Of a stretch of 64,000 bases of DNA, positions 33,169-44,839 are shown in pieces. Position 1 is the stretch's first letter; every line of letters starts with the position of its first letter. The notes beneath the pieces are model-generated. The model saw only the letters and a program-made list of their open reading frames with translations. It did no database searches and had not been told where the DNA came from. The position numbers and the translations under genes were made by a program. The DNA is from Gp6-AA40 sp036274155 (GTDB lineage: Bacteria; Acidobacteriota; Vicinamibacteria; Vicinamibacterales; UBA2999), in contig DASUGH010000022.1 of assembly GCA_036274155.1 (NCBI GenBank), forward strand, positions 1 to 64,000, given 5' to 3'.

Positions 33169-34527
33169 GTGACGCGCGAAGCGCTCGCCCGCCACCCGGT
33201 GGCCATTGTCGGCGCGCTGTTGACGACCGTGTCGGCGGTGCTGTTCATTGCGCTCGTCATCGCCGGGCTGGCGGGGCTGTTCGACAACCCGTACGCGGGA
33301 CTGCTGATCTTTGTCGCCATTCCCGCCGTGTTCGTGCTCGGCCTGCTGCTGATTCCGCTGGGAATGTGGCTGCAGCGCCGCAAGCTCGCACGCGACCCCA
33401 CGGCGTCCGTCGAATGGCCGGTGGTCGATTTCCGGCTGCCCCGGGTCCGGCGAACGGCGCTCGTCGTCGCGGCGCTCACGGCCGTCAACGCCGTCATCGT
33501 GCTGGTGGCCGGATACGGCAGCCTGCACTGGATGGAGTCGCCAACGTTCTGCGGCCAGGCGTGTCACATTCCGATGCAGCCGCAGTACACGGCCTGGCAG
33601 GACGCGCCGCACGCGCGTGTTGCCTGCGCCACCTGTCACATCGGTGAGGGGCCGAGTGGATTCGTCCACGCGAAGCTCTCCGGCGTGCGCCAGCTCGTGC
33701 ACGTGGCCACCAACTCGTTTCCCCGGCCGATTCCGCCCGGCACGAACATGCCTGCGGGCGCCCAGGCCCGCACCTGCATCGGCTGCCACCAGCCGGATCG
33801 CGCGGTCGGAGATCGCGTCCGCGTGATTCGCGAGTACGCCGACGACGAGGGCAACTCCGAGACCACGACGGTGTTGCAGATGCACGTCGGCGCGTCCACA
33901 TCATCGCAGCGGGCGATCCACTGGCATGCCAATCCGGCGATTCGTGTGGAGTACATCGCGACGGACGCTCAGCGCCAGACGATCCCCTACGTCAAGGTGA
34001 CGAACGCGAGCGGCGAGGTGAAAGAGTTCGTGGCCGCCGACACCGCGGACGATGTGATCCGTGCCGGACAGCGCCGGACCATGGACTGTGTCGACTGCCA
34101 CAATACGGTCGGGCATCCGATTGCGCCCACACCCGAACAGGCCGTGGATCGAGAAATCGCTGCTGCGCGGGTGAGCAGGGAGCTGCCGTTTGCGCGTCGC
34201 GAAGCTCTGCGCCTGCTGAAGGAGGAGTACCCGAGCCAGGACGCCGGGTTGCGCGCGATCGACGAGGAGTTCCGGAAATTCTACGCATCCCGTGGCGGCA
34301 CCGATCCACAGGCCGTGGCGCGATCGGCGGCCGCCCTTCAGGATGTCTACCGCCGCAACGTGTTTCCTTCGATGAAGGTGACCTGGGGCGCGTATCCCGA
34401 CAACCGGGGCCACATCACGTCGACCGGCTGCTTCCGGTGCCACGACGACTCGCACATGGCCAAGGACGGCTCGACCATCAGCGCCGAGTGCGAGTTGTGC
34501 CACAAGATGGTCGATGCCCCGTTCTAA
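33169..34527 (+). CDS. Membrane NapC/NirT-type multiheme cytochrome c
   Basis: A 452-residue protein with about three N-terminal membrane helices (LLTTVSAVLFIALVIAGLAG, LLIFVAIPAVFVLGLLLIPL, ALVVAALTAVNAVIVLVAG), then a periplasmic heme region. It has five CxxCH sites (CATCH, CIGCH, CVDCH, CFRCH, CELCH) and one spaced CGQACH just after the third helix, in the place of the first heme of NapC/NrfH proteins. These oxidise membrane quinols and pass electrons outward. Canonical NapC has one helix and four hemes, so this is an extended form. The start is a GTG at 33169 with no strong ribosome site. Confidence 0.85.
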   Translation: MTREALARHPVAIVGALLTTVSAVLFIALVIAGLAGLFDNPYAGLLIFVAIPAVFVLGLLLIPLGMWLQRRKLARDPTASVEWPVVDFRLPRVRRTALVVAALTAVNAVIVLVAGYGSLHWMESPTFCGQACHIPMQPQYTAWQDAPHARVACATCHIGEGPSGFVHAKLSGVRQLVHVATNSFPRPIPPGTNMPAGAQARTCIGCHQPDRAVGDRVRVIREYADDEGNSETTTVLQMHVGASTSSQRAIHWHANPAIRVEYIATDAQRQTIPYVKVTNASGEVKEFVAADTADDVIRAGQRRTMDCVDCHNTVGHPIAPTPEQAVDREIAAARVSRELPFARREALRLLKEEYPSQDAGLRAIDEEFRKFYASRGGTDPQAVARSAAALQDVYRRNVFPSMKVTWGAYPDNRGHITSTGCFRCHDDSHMAKDGSTISAECELCHKMVDAPF

Positions 34528-34592
34528 CGCGTAGCCCGGCGTTCAGCCGGTGCCGGTGACCGGTTCGGGCGGCGTGAGACTCCATCCGGGCT

Positions 34593-34614
34593 GGCAACCG
34601 GCCGGCCGGTTGCC
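34593..34614. promoter_or_regulatory. Perfect 22-bp palindrome before glgP
   Basis: The arm GGCAACCGGCC is followed directly by its reverse complement. It lies 22 bp before the glycogen phosphorylase ATG and 66 bp after the cytochrome gene. It could be an operator, or a hairpin ending the cytochrome transcript; there is no T-run behind it. The ribosome site AAGGA follows at 34627. Confidence 0.5.
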
Positions 34615-34636
34615 GGCGACCTGTTAAGGAACTCTC

Positions 34637-37158
34637 ATGAAGCGACAGCGTGGCCAGCAGCCAGACGCCGTCTCCGGAAAGGGGATGGCTCACGAGCACG
34701 TCCGCACGGGCATGAGCGCCGAGGCGATTGCCGAGGCGTTGCGCGACAACCTCCACTATCTGCTGGCGAAGCTCCCGCAGCATGCCTCGCGCAACGACTG
34801 GTACATGGCCCTTGCCTGGACGGTGAGAGACCGCATGCTGCATCGATATGTCGCAACGGTCGACGCGACGACTGGCGGCCACCCGACCGCCAAGATCGTG
34901 GCGTATCTGTCGGCCGAGTTCCTGACAGGACCACACCTCGGTAACGGCCTGGTCAATCTCGATCTGTGGGAGGCCACTCGCGAGGCGGTGTCCAGGGTGG
35001 TCGGCGTCAACCTCTCCGTCCTGCTGGATCAGGAAGAGGAGCCAGGTCTTGGGAACGGAGGCCTGGGCCGCCTGGCCGCCTGTTACATGGACTCGCTGGC
35101 GACACTCGAGATCCCGGCCATCGGGTACGGCATCCGCTACGAGTTCGGCATCTTCGATCAGGCGATCCGCGATGGATGGCAGGTGGAGCTCACCGACAAA
35201 TGGCTGCGTTTCGGCAACCCGTGGGAGATCGTGCGCTCGGAGATCACCTTCGACGTGAAGTTCGGCGGGCGAACCGAGGTCTATCACGACGAGCCGGGGC
35301 ACCCGCGCGTCCGCTGGATCCCTGAGACGGTCGTGGCAGGGGTTGCCTACGATACGCCGATTCCCGGCTACCGGTCCGCCACCACCAACTTGTTGCGCCT
35401 GTGGAAGGCAGAGGCGACCGAATCGTTCGACTTCGCGGCCTTCAACGTCGGCGAGTACTACACGGCGGTCGAGCAGAAGGTGGAGTCGGAAACGATCTCG
35501 AAGGTGCTCTATCCGAACGACGAGCCCGAGGCCGGAAAACAGCTCCGCCTGCAGCAGCAGTACTTCTTCGTCACCTGCTCACTGCAGGACATGATTCGGC
35601 TGCATCTGATGCGCGGCAAGCGGCTCGACGAGTTCGACTCGTACTGGGCGGCGCAGTTGAACGACACACACCCGTCCATCGCGGTGGCGGAGCTGATGCG
35701 CCTGCTCGTGGACGAGCACTTCATGGACTGGGATCAGGCGTGGGCGATCACCCAGCGCACCTGCGGCTACACGAATCACACGCTGCTGCCGGAAGCGCTC
35801 GAGAAGTGGCCGCTGCCGCTCTTCGGCAAGCTGCTGCCGCGCCACCTCGAGATCATCTACGAGATCAACCGCCGCTTCCTCGACGAGGTGCGGCAGAAGA
35901 GCGCCGGAGACGACGAGCGGGTCCGGCGCCTGTCGCTCATCGACGAGACCGGGCCCAGGTACATCCGCATGGCGCATCTCGCGTGCGCCGGCAGTCACGC
36001 GATCAACGGGGTTGCTGCGCTCCACACCGAGCTTCTCAAGCAGACCGTGCTCGGCGACTTCTACGCGGTGATGCCGGATCGATTTCAGAACGTCACCAAC
36101 GGGGTGACTCCCAGGAGGTGGATCGCGCTGAGCAACCCGAAGCTGAGCGCGTTGATCACGAAGCACATTGGCGACCGGTGGATCTCCCACCTCGAGGACG
36201 AGCTCGTGCGCATCGAGCCGCTGGCGGATGATCCCGCGTTCCAGGAGGCATGGCGGTCGATCAAAACCGACAACAAGCAGGTGCTGGCCGCTCTGCTGCT
36301 GGAGCGCACCGGCGTCCCGGTCGATCCCCAGTCGCTCTTCGACATCCAGGTCAAACGGCTGCACGAGTACAAGCGCCAGCACCTGAACGTCCTTTACCTG
36401 GTGACGCTGTTCAACCGGCTCAGGAACACCGGCGCCGCGAGCACGCCGCGAACCGTCATCTTCGGCGGTAAGGCCGCACCAGGCTACCGGATGGCCAAGC
36501 TGATGATCAGGCTCATCAACGGTGTCGCGGCCGTCGTCAATCAGGATCCCAGAGTCTCGCCGTCGCTCAAGGTGGTCTTCCTTCCCGATTTCAACGTCAA
36601 GACCAGCCATCGTGTCTATCCGGCGGCCGATGTGTCGGAGCAGATCTCTACCGCCGGAAAGGAGGCATCGGGAACCGGCAACATGAAATTCTCGATGAAC
36701 GGGGCGGTGACCATCGGCACGCTCGACGGCGCGAACGTCGAGATCCGGGAAGCCGTCGGCCACGAGAACTTCTTCCTCTTCGGCCTCACCGCCGAGGAGG
36801 TTGCGCGCCGCAAGGCGGAGGGCTACCACCCCCGGGAGATCTACGACTCGAACGACGAGCTCCGGGAGGCGATCGATCTGATTGGGAGCGGCGCCTTCTC
36901 CGGCGGCGACCGCGAGATGTTCCGGCCGCTCATCGACTCGCTGCTGACGCGGGACGACTACATGCTCTTCGCTGACTATCAGTCTTACGTGGACTGCCAG
37001 CAGCGAGTGTCCGACGCCTACCGCGACCAGGAACGCTGGACGCGGCTGTCGATCGTCAACGCCGCCCGGGTCGGCCGTTTTTCGTCGGATCGATCGATCC
37101 GGGAGTACTGCAGCGACATCTGGCACGTGAACCCGCTCGTTTCGAGCCGTGACCACGG

Positions 37159-37162
<4 letters not shown>
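34637..37162 (+). CDS. glgP: Glycogen/maltodextrin phosphorylase
   Basis: An 841-residue GT35 phosphorylase releasing glucose 1-phosphate from glycogen ends. Visible family parts: LSAEFLTGPHLGNGLVNL, EEEPGLGNGGLGRLAACYMDSLAT, TNHTLLPEALEKWP, VTNGVTPRRW, VKRLHEYKRQHLN and the PLP site EASGTGNMKFSMNGA with Lys684. Length matches bacterial GlgP/MalP. The ATG at 34637 has AAGGA 7 nt upstream. It overlaps glgX by 4 bp. It is the entry step of a glycogen-to-acetyl-phosphate gene set. Confidence 0.95.
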
Positions 37163-39267
<2,105 letters not shown>

Positions 39268-39271
39268 GGCG

Positions 39272-40921
39272 GTGGCAACGCATCCTGAGGCTGGAACAGC
39301 TGCTCCCCGGGAGCAGCTGATTGACGTGGTCGAGGTGCAAGAGCAGTACTTCGATCGCAAGCCCGATCCGCGGGATCGGGCCGAGCGGGTGAGCTTCGGC
39401 ACCAGCGGCCACCGCGGTTCCTCGCTCAGAGGCACGTTCAATGAAGCGCACGTCCTGGCGATCACCCAGGCGATCTGCGACTACCGCACACGTGAGCGCA
39501 CGGCCGGTCCGTTGTTTATCGGGAGAGACACGCACGCCCTCTCCGAGCCGGCGTTCCGGACTGCCCTGGAAGTGCTGGCTGCAAACGGCGTCGAAACCAT
39601 GGTCGATCGGAATGGCGGCTACACGCCCACACCCGCGGTCTCCCACGCCATCCTGACTCACAACCGCCACCAGACGTCGAGCCGTGCCGACGGCATCGTC
39701 ATCACGCCGTCACACAATCCACCGGAGGACGGCGGCTTCAAATACAACCCACCGAACGGCGGCCCGGCGGATACGGACGTGACCCGCTGGATCGAGCAGC
39801 GAGCCAATGCGCTCCTCGAGACCGATCCTGGCGGCGTCGTTCGGATCCCGTACGAGCGTGCGTGCCGTGCGTCCACAACGCGCCCGTACGACTATGTCGG
39901 TACGTACGTGAGCGACCTCGATTCCGTGGTCGACATGGGCGCCATTCGAAGCGCGGGCCTCCGTATCGGCATCGATCCGCTCGGCGGAGCCAGCGTCGGG
40001 TACTGGCGACCAATCGCCGAACGGTTCGGCCTCGACCTGAAGGTCGTGAACGACACAATCGACCCGGCGTTCGGCTTCATGCCGCTCGACTGGGACGGCA
40101 AGATACGGATGGACTGTTCCTCGCCGTATGCGATGGCGGCGTTGATAAATCTGAAAGATCGCTTCGACATCGCCTGCGGCAACGACCCCGACAGCGATCG
40201 GCACGGCATCGTCACGCACTCGGGTCTGATGAACCCGAACCATTTCCTTGCCGCCGCGATCTTCTATCTGTTCACCCATCGGCCGGACTGGCCCCGGACG
40301 GCGGCGGTTGGCAAAACAGTCGTGAGCAGCAGCATCATCGACCTCGTGGCTGCCAAGGCGGGGCGTGAACTGGTCGAGGTGCCCGTCGGATTCAAATGGT
40401 TCGTCGGCGGTCTGCTCGACGGATCGCTTGGTTTCGGGGGTGAGGAGAGCGCCGGCGCGTCCTTCCTGCGGCGCGACGGAACGGCCTGGACGACGGACAA
40501 GGATGGGATCGTTGCGGACCTCGTGGCAGCGGAGGCCATGGCGCGGACGGGCCGCAGTCCGTCCGCGCTCTACGGCGATCTCAGCGGCGAGCTCGGTGTG
40601 CCCGTATACGAGCGCATCGACGCGCCTGCCACCGATGAGGAGAAGGCCCTCCTCTCGAAGCTGTCGGCTGCGGACGTCAAGGCCTCACGGCTGGCGGGAG
40701 ACCCGATCGAAGCGATGCTCACGACCGCGCCTGGAAACGGCGCGGCGATCGGCGGCTTGAAGGTCGTGACCTCGCATGGATGGTTCGCGGCACGCCCTTC
40801 GGGCACGGAAGCCGTCTACAAGCTGTACGCGGAAAGCTTTCGCGGGAACGACCACCTGCGGCGCATTCAACGTGAGGCGCAGGCGCTCCTGCAGAGCGCC
40901 CTCGCAGGCGTCACAGGTTGA
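39272..40921 (+). CDS. pgm: Phosphoglucomutase (alpha-D-glucose phosphate-specific)
   Basis: A 549-residue enzyme interconverting glucose 1- and 6-phosphate. The phosphoserine is Ser147 in VITPSHNPPEDGG (Ser146 in the E. coli enzyme), the metal loop is NDPDSDRHG, the sugar-specificity loop is GEESAGASF and the phosphate loop is RPSGTEAVYKLYAES. The start is a GTG at 39272, 4 bp after glgX and preceded by GGAG. It links glycogen breakdown to the sugar phosphates used by phosphoketolase. Confidence 0.95.
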   Translation: MATHPEAGTAAPREQLIDVVEVQEQYFDRKPDPRDRAERVSFGTSGHRGSSLRGTFNEAHVLAITQAICDYRTRERTAGPLFIGRDTHALSEPAFRTALEVLAANGVETMVDRNGGYTPTPAVSHAILTHNRHQTSSRADGIVITPSHNPPEDGGFKYNPPNGGPADTDVTRWIEQRANALLETDPGGVVRIPYERACRASTTRPYDYVGTYVSDLDSVVDMGAIRSAGLRIGIDPLGGASVGYWRPIAERFGLDLKVVNDTIDPAFGFMPLDWDGKIRMDCSSPYAMAALINLKDRFDIACGNDPDSDRHGIVTHSGLMNPNHFLAAAIFYLFTHRPDWPRTAAVGKTVVSSSIIDLVAAKAGRELVEVPVGFKWFVGGLLDGSLGFGGEESAGASFLRRDGTAWTTDKDGIVADLVAAEAMARTGRSPSALYGDLSGELGVPVYERIDAPATDEEKALLSKLSAADVKASRLAGDPIEAMLTTAPGNGAAIGGLKVVTSHGWFAARPSGTEAVYKLYAESFRGNDHLRRIQREAQALLQSALAGVTG

Positions 40922-40947
40922 CCATCACACGAAACGGGAGACACCAC

Positions 40948-43377
40948 ATGGCAAAGCCGGTGGCGACGAGAGAGCCGGCAGCGACTCGAGAGCCGGCGCC
41001 GATCGAGAGCGACGAGCGGCCGTTGTCGAGCAAAGAGCTGGATCTGATGGACGGGTACTGGCGTGCCTGCAACTACCTGTCGGTCGGCATGATCTATCTC
41101 AAGGACAACCCGCTGCTGAAGGAGCCGCTGAAGCCCGATCACGTGAAGCATCGGCTGCTCGGCCACTGGGGGGCGAGCCCGACGCTGTCGTTCGTGTGGG
41201 TGCACCTGAACCGCATGATCGTGAAGCACGATCTCGACGTGCTGTTCGTGGCCGGCCCTGGCCACGGCGCTCCCGGTGTGCTCGGGCCGGCCTTTCTCGA
41301 AGGCACCTACTCCGAAATCTACCCGGACAAGAGCGAAGACACGGATGGACTGCGAAAGTTCTTCAAGCAGTTTTCATTCCCCGGCCACATCGGCAGTCAT
41401 GTGACCCCCGAGACTCCTGGTTCCATTCATGAGGGAGGCGAGCTCGGGTACAGCCTGTCGCATGCGTACGGCATGGTGCTCGACAACCCCGATCTGATCG
41501 CGGCGTGCGTCGTCGGCGACGGGGAAGCGGAAACCGGACCGCTGGCTACGGCGTGGCATTCGAACAAGTTCATCAACCCCGTACGCGACGGCGCGGTGCT
41601 GCCGATTCTGAACCTGAACGGCTACAAGATCGCGAACCCGACCATCCTCGCGCGCATCAGTCACGACGAGCTGCGGTCGCTTTTCGTCGGCTACGGCTAC
41701 AAGCCGTACTTCGTGGAAGGCGATGATCCGGCATCGATGCACCAGAAGATGGCGTCGGTGCTGGATCAGGCGGTTGGCGAGATCCGCGCCCATCAGAAAA
41801 AGGCACGCGACGCCAAAGATCCGTTCCGGCCGCGATGGCCGATGATCGTGCTGCGCACGCCGAAAGGGTGGACGGGACCGAAGGAGATCAAAGGCCACAA
41901 GGTCGAAGGCTCCTGGCGATCTCATCAGGTGCCCTTTGCCGATGTGCGCGACAACCCGGCGAATCTGAAGCTGCTGCACGACTGGATGGCCAGCTACCGG
42001 CCCGAGCAGCTGTTCGACAGGAGCGGCAGGCTCGTGCCCGAGCTGAAGGCGCTGGCACCGAAAGGAACTCGCCGCATGAGCGCGAATCCGCACGCCAACG
42101 GCGGGTTGCTGCGCCGGGAGCTGAAGCTCCCCGACTTCCGCAAGTACGCCGTCGATGTGCCGTCTCGCGGCGCGATTGACTACGAGAACACGAAGCCGCT
42201 CGGCGAGTTCCTGCGCGATGTGATGAAGAGCAATCCGACGAATTTCCGCGTGTTCGGTCCCGACGAGACCGCCTCGAACCGGCTGCAGGCGCTCTACGAC
42301 GCCAGCAAGAAGACCTGGATGGCCGATTTCCTGCCGGAGGATTCCGACGGAGGCGAGCTGGCGCGGGACGGCCGGGTGATGGAGATGCTGTCCGAGCACA
42401 CGCTGGTCGGGTGGCTCGAGGGTTATCTGCTGACCGGACGGCATGGGTTCTTCCATACCTACGAAGCGTTCGCGCACGTCGTCGATTCGATGTTCAACCA
42501 GCACGCGAAGTGGCTGGATATCTCGAAGAACCACGTGCAATGGCGCGTCCCGGTGGCGTCGGAGAACATTCTGCTCTCGTCGACCGTCTGGCGGCAGGAC
42601 CATAACGGCTTCTCCCACCAGGATCCCGGGTTCATCGATCTGGTCACCAACAAAGGACCGTCGGTGACGCGTGTCTATCTGCCCCCGGACGCGAACACGC
42701 TGCTCGCCGTCGCCGACCACTGTCTGCGCAGCACCGACTGCATCAACGTCATCGTCGCCGACAAGCAGAAGCACCTGCAGTTCGTCACCATCGAGGAGGC
42801 GGTCGTGCACTGCGCCAAGGGGCTGGGCATCTGGCCGCGCGCGAGCACCGACGCCGGCGAAGAGCCCGACGTGGTCCTCGCCAGCTGCGGCGATGTGGCG
42901 ACGATGGAGGCGCTGGCGGCGGCGGCGATTCTGCGCGAACACGAGCCCGAGCTGAAGCTGCGCTTCATCAATGTCGTCGATCTCTTCAAGCTGCAGCCGG
43001 CGACGGAGCATCCGCACGGCCTGACTGATCGCGAGTTCAACAGCCTGTTCACCGTCGATCGGCCGATCATTTTCAACTTCCATGGCTACCCGTGGCTGAT
43101 TCACAAGCTGTCGTACCGGTTCGCCGGCCATGAGAACATGCACGTGCGCGGCTACAAGGAGAAAGGCAACATCAACACACCGCTGGAGCTGGCGATCCTG
43201 AACGAAACCTCACGCTTCCATCTCGTGATCGACGTCATCGATCGCGTCCCGAAGCTGCAGACGAAGGCCGCGCACCTCAAGGAACGAATGAAGAACGCCA
43301 TCATCGACAACCTGAGTTACGCCCACGAACACGGCACCGACCGGCCAGAGATCGTCAAGTGGGTCTGGCCGTATTGA
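40948..43377 (+). CDS. xfp: Xylulose-5-phosphate/fructose-6-phosphate phosphoketolase
   Basis: An 809-residue thiamine-diphosphate enzyme that splits xylulose 5-phosphate or fructose 6-phosphate with phosphate to acetyl phosphate plus glyceraldehyde 3-phosphate or erythrose 4-phosphate. Motifs: NYLSVGMIYLKDNPLL, GHWGASPTLSF, AGPGHGAPGVLG, IHEGGELGYSLSHAYG and the cofactor motif GDGEAETGPLATAWHSNKF. The ATG at 40948 is chosen for its GGGAG 7 nt upstream; a TTG overlapping the pgm stop is an alternative. Its acetyl phosphate can go straight to AckA. Confidence 0.95.
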   Translation: MAKPVATREPAATREPAPIESDERPLSSKELDLMDGYWRACNYLSVGMIYLKDNPLLKEPLKPDHVKHRLLGHWGASPTLSFVWVHLNRMIVKHDLDVLFVAGPGHGAPGVLGPAFLEGTYSEIYPDKSEDTDGLRKFFKQFSFPGHIGSHVTPETPGSIHEGGELGYSLSHAYGMVLDNPDLIAACVVGDGEAETGPLATAWHSNKFINPVRDGAVLPILNLNGYKIANPTILARISHDELRSLFVGYGYKPYFVEGDDPASMHQKMASVLDQAVGEIRAHQKKARDAKDPFRPRWPMIVLRTPKGWTGPKEIKGHKVEGSWRSHQVPFADVRDNPANLKLLHDWMASYRPEQLFDRSGRLVPELKALAPKGTRRMSANPHANGGLLRRELKLPDFRKYAVDVPSRGAIDYENTKPLGEFLRDVMKSNPTNFRVFGPDETASNRLQALYDASKKTWMADFLPEDSDGGELARDGRVMEMLSEHTLVGWLEGYLLTGRHGFFHTYEAFAHVVDSMFNQHAKWLDISKNHVQWRVPVASENILLSSTVWRQDHNGFSHQDPGFIDLVTNKGPSVTRVYLPPDANTLLAVADHCLRSTDCINVIVADKQKHLQFVTIEEAVVHCAKGLGIWPRASTDAGEEPDVVLASCGDVATMEALAAAAILREHEPELKLRFINVVDLFKLQPATEHPHGLTDREFNSLFTVDRPIIFNFHGYPWLIHKLSYRFAGHENMHVRGYKEKGNINTPLELAILNETSRFHLVIDVIDRVPKLQTKAAHLKERMKNAIIDNLSYAHEHGTDRPEIVKWVWPY

Positions 43378-43413
43378 GTTCGCCGTTCGCTGGCGCGCGG
43401 TGAGCTGAGAGCC

Positions 43414-44667
43414 ATGACGACGATTGATCCCGGCAGATCCGACATGCATCAGATCCTCAACCCGAGAGGAACCGATGCTCCGACCGATCCGACGCCACCC
43501 GCTGAGGAGCTGGATTTTTCTCTGATCCTGGGAGGGCCGATCTACCAGATCTTCGTGCGATCGCACCTTTCCGGCAACGGGCTGGAGCTCCTCAACCGGC
43601 GGATCGTGGTCATCTCCGCACTCGCGTGGCTGCCCCTGCTGGTCTTGTCAATCATCAGCGGGCACTTCATGTCGGGCAGCGCCCTGCCGTTCCTGCGCGA
43701 CGTCGAAGCCCACGCCCGCCTGCTCGTCGCGCTGCCTGTGCTGATCATGGCCGAAGTGGTGGTGCATACGCGGATACGCTCTGTCGCAAACGCGTTTCTC
43801 ACGCGGCGCATTGTCGTTCGGGAGGACGTGCCGAGGTTCGTCGCCGCCGTCCAGTCAGCGATGAAGCTGCGAAACTCGGTGCCGATGGAGCTGGGGCTTC
43901 TGGTCCTGGTCTTCACCGTGGGAGTCTGGCTGTGGCGCAGCCAGATTGCGCTGGGCTCCGTAACGTGGTACGCCGCGGTCGAGAATGGCCAGTTGCAGCT
44001 GACGCTGCCCGGCTACTGGTATGCGTTCGTCAGCATTCCGGTCTTCCAGTTCATTCTCCTGCGCTGGTATTTCCGGTTGTTTATCTGGTTCCGCTTCCTG
44101 TGGCAGGTGTCGAAGCTGAATCTGCATATCGTTGCGACGCATCCCGATCGCGCGGGCGCCCTCGGGTTCCTTGGGAGGAGCGCCTATGCCTACAGCCCGA
44201 TCCTCTTCGCGCAGGGCACGCTCCTCTCGGGATTTATCGCCAATCGCGTCCTGTACGGCGGGGAGTTGCTGTCGTCGTTCAGGGTGGAAGCGGGGGTCCT
44301 GATCGGTTTTTTCCTGGTCGTTGTACTCGGTCCGCTGGTGATGTTCACGCCGAAGCTCGCGCAGGCCAAGCGCCAGGGGCTGGCGAAGTACGGCGTGCTC
44401 GCGAGCCGCTACGTGGAGCAGTTCGAACGGAAATGGGTGGGCGGGGGTGCAGCCGGCGGCGATGAGCTCCTGGGGTCCGGTGACATTCAATCGCTCGCCG
44501 ATCTGGGGAACGCCTACACCGTCGTGAGCGAGATGCGCGCCATACCCTTCAGGCTGAGCGATGCAATACGCCTGGCGGGGGCAACGGCGGCGCCGCTGGT
44601 GCCTCTCGGCCTCATCGTGCTGTCCTTCGAAGAGCTGGTGGCCCAGCTCGTGAAGATTCTGCTCTGA
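43414..44667 (+). CDS. Polytopic membrane protein, unknown function
   Basis: A 417-residue protein with about seven membrane segments (e.g. VVISALAWLPLLVLSIISG, LLVALPVLIMAEVVV, LGLLVLVFTVGVWLW, YAFVSIPVFQFILL, GVLIGFFLVVVLGPLVMF) and a soluble stretch before the last one. It has conserved-looking basic loops (HTRIRSVANAFLTRR, RWYFRLFIWFRFLWQ). I do not recognise a named family. It closes the long plus-strand run after phosphoketolase (36-bp gap), so a role in the same physiology is possible but unproven. Confidence 0.7.
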   Translation: MTTIDPGRSDMHQILNPRGTDAPTDPTPPAEELDFSLILGGPIYQIFVRSHLSGNGLELLNRRIVVISALAWLPLLVLSIISGHFMSGSALPFLRDVEAHARLLVALPVLIMAEVVVHTRIRSVANAFLTRRIVVREDVPRFVAAVQSAMKLRNSVPMELGLLVLVFTVGVWLWRSQIALGSVTWYAAVENGQLQLTLPGYWYAFVSIPVFQFILLRWYFRLFIWFRFLWQVSKLNLHIVATHPDRAGALGFLGRSAYAYSPILFAQGTLLSGFIANRVLYGGELLSSFRVEAGVLIGFFLVVVLGPLVMFTPKLAQAKRQGLAKYGVLASRYVEQFERKWVGGGAAGGDELLGSGDIQSLADLGNAYTVVSEMRAIPFRLSDAIRLAGATAAPLVPLGLIVLSFEELVAQLVKILL

Positions 44668-44839
44668 CGCGCTCGGCGGACCGTTCCATTTGCGGGTCCA
44701 GAGCAATCAACCGAGGTCGTTTGGAAAAATGCGCAGCTATGGACTGACGGCGCTTGCGAACGCGCCGGCCGGTCTTGTTCCGGCTGGTCCCGCGGTTGCG
44801 GCGAACGGGAAAGCGGCCAGGCGCTGACGCGGTGGACTT

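Noticed and set aside
43391..43405. Second sigma54-like element (TGGCGCG-N4-GAGC) before the membrane protein
   Set aside because: The -12 part matches poorly and it is only 9 bp before the start codon, too close for a transcript start.
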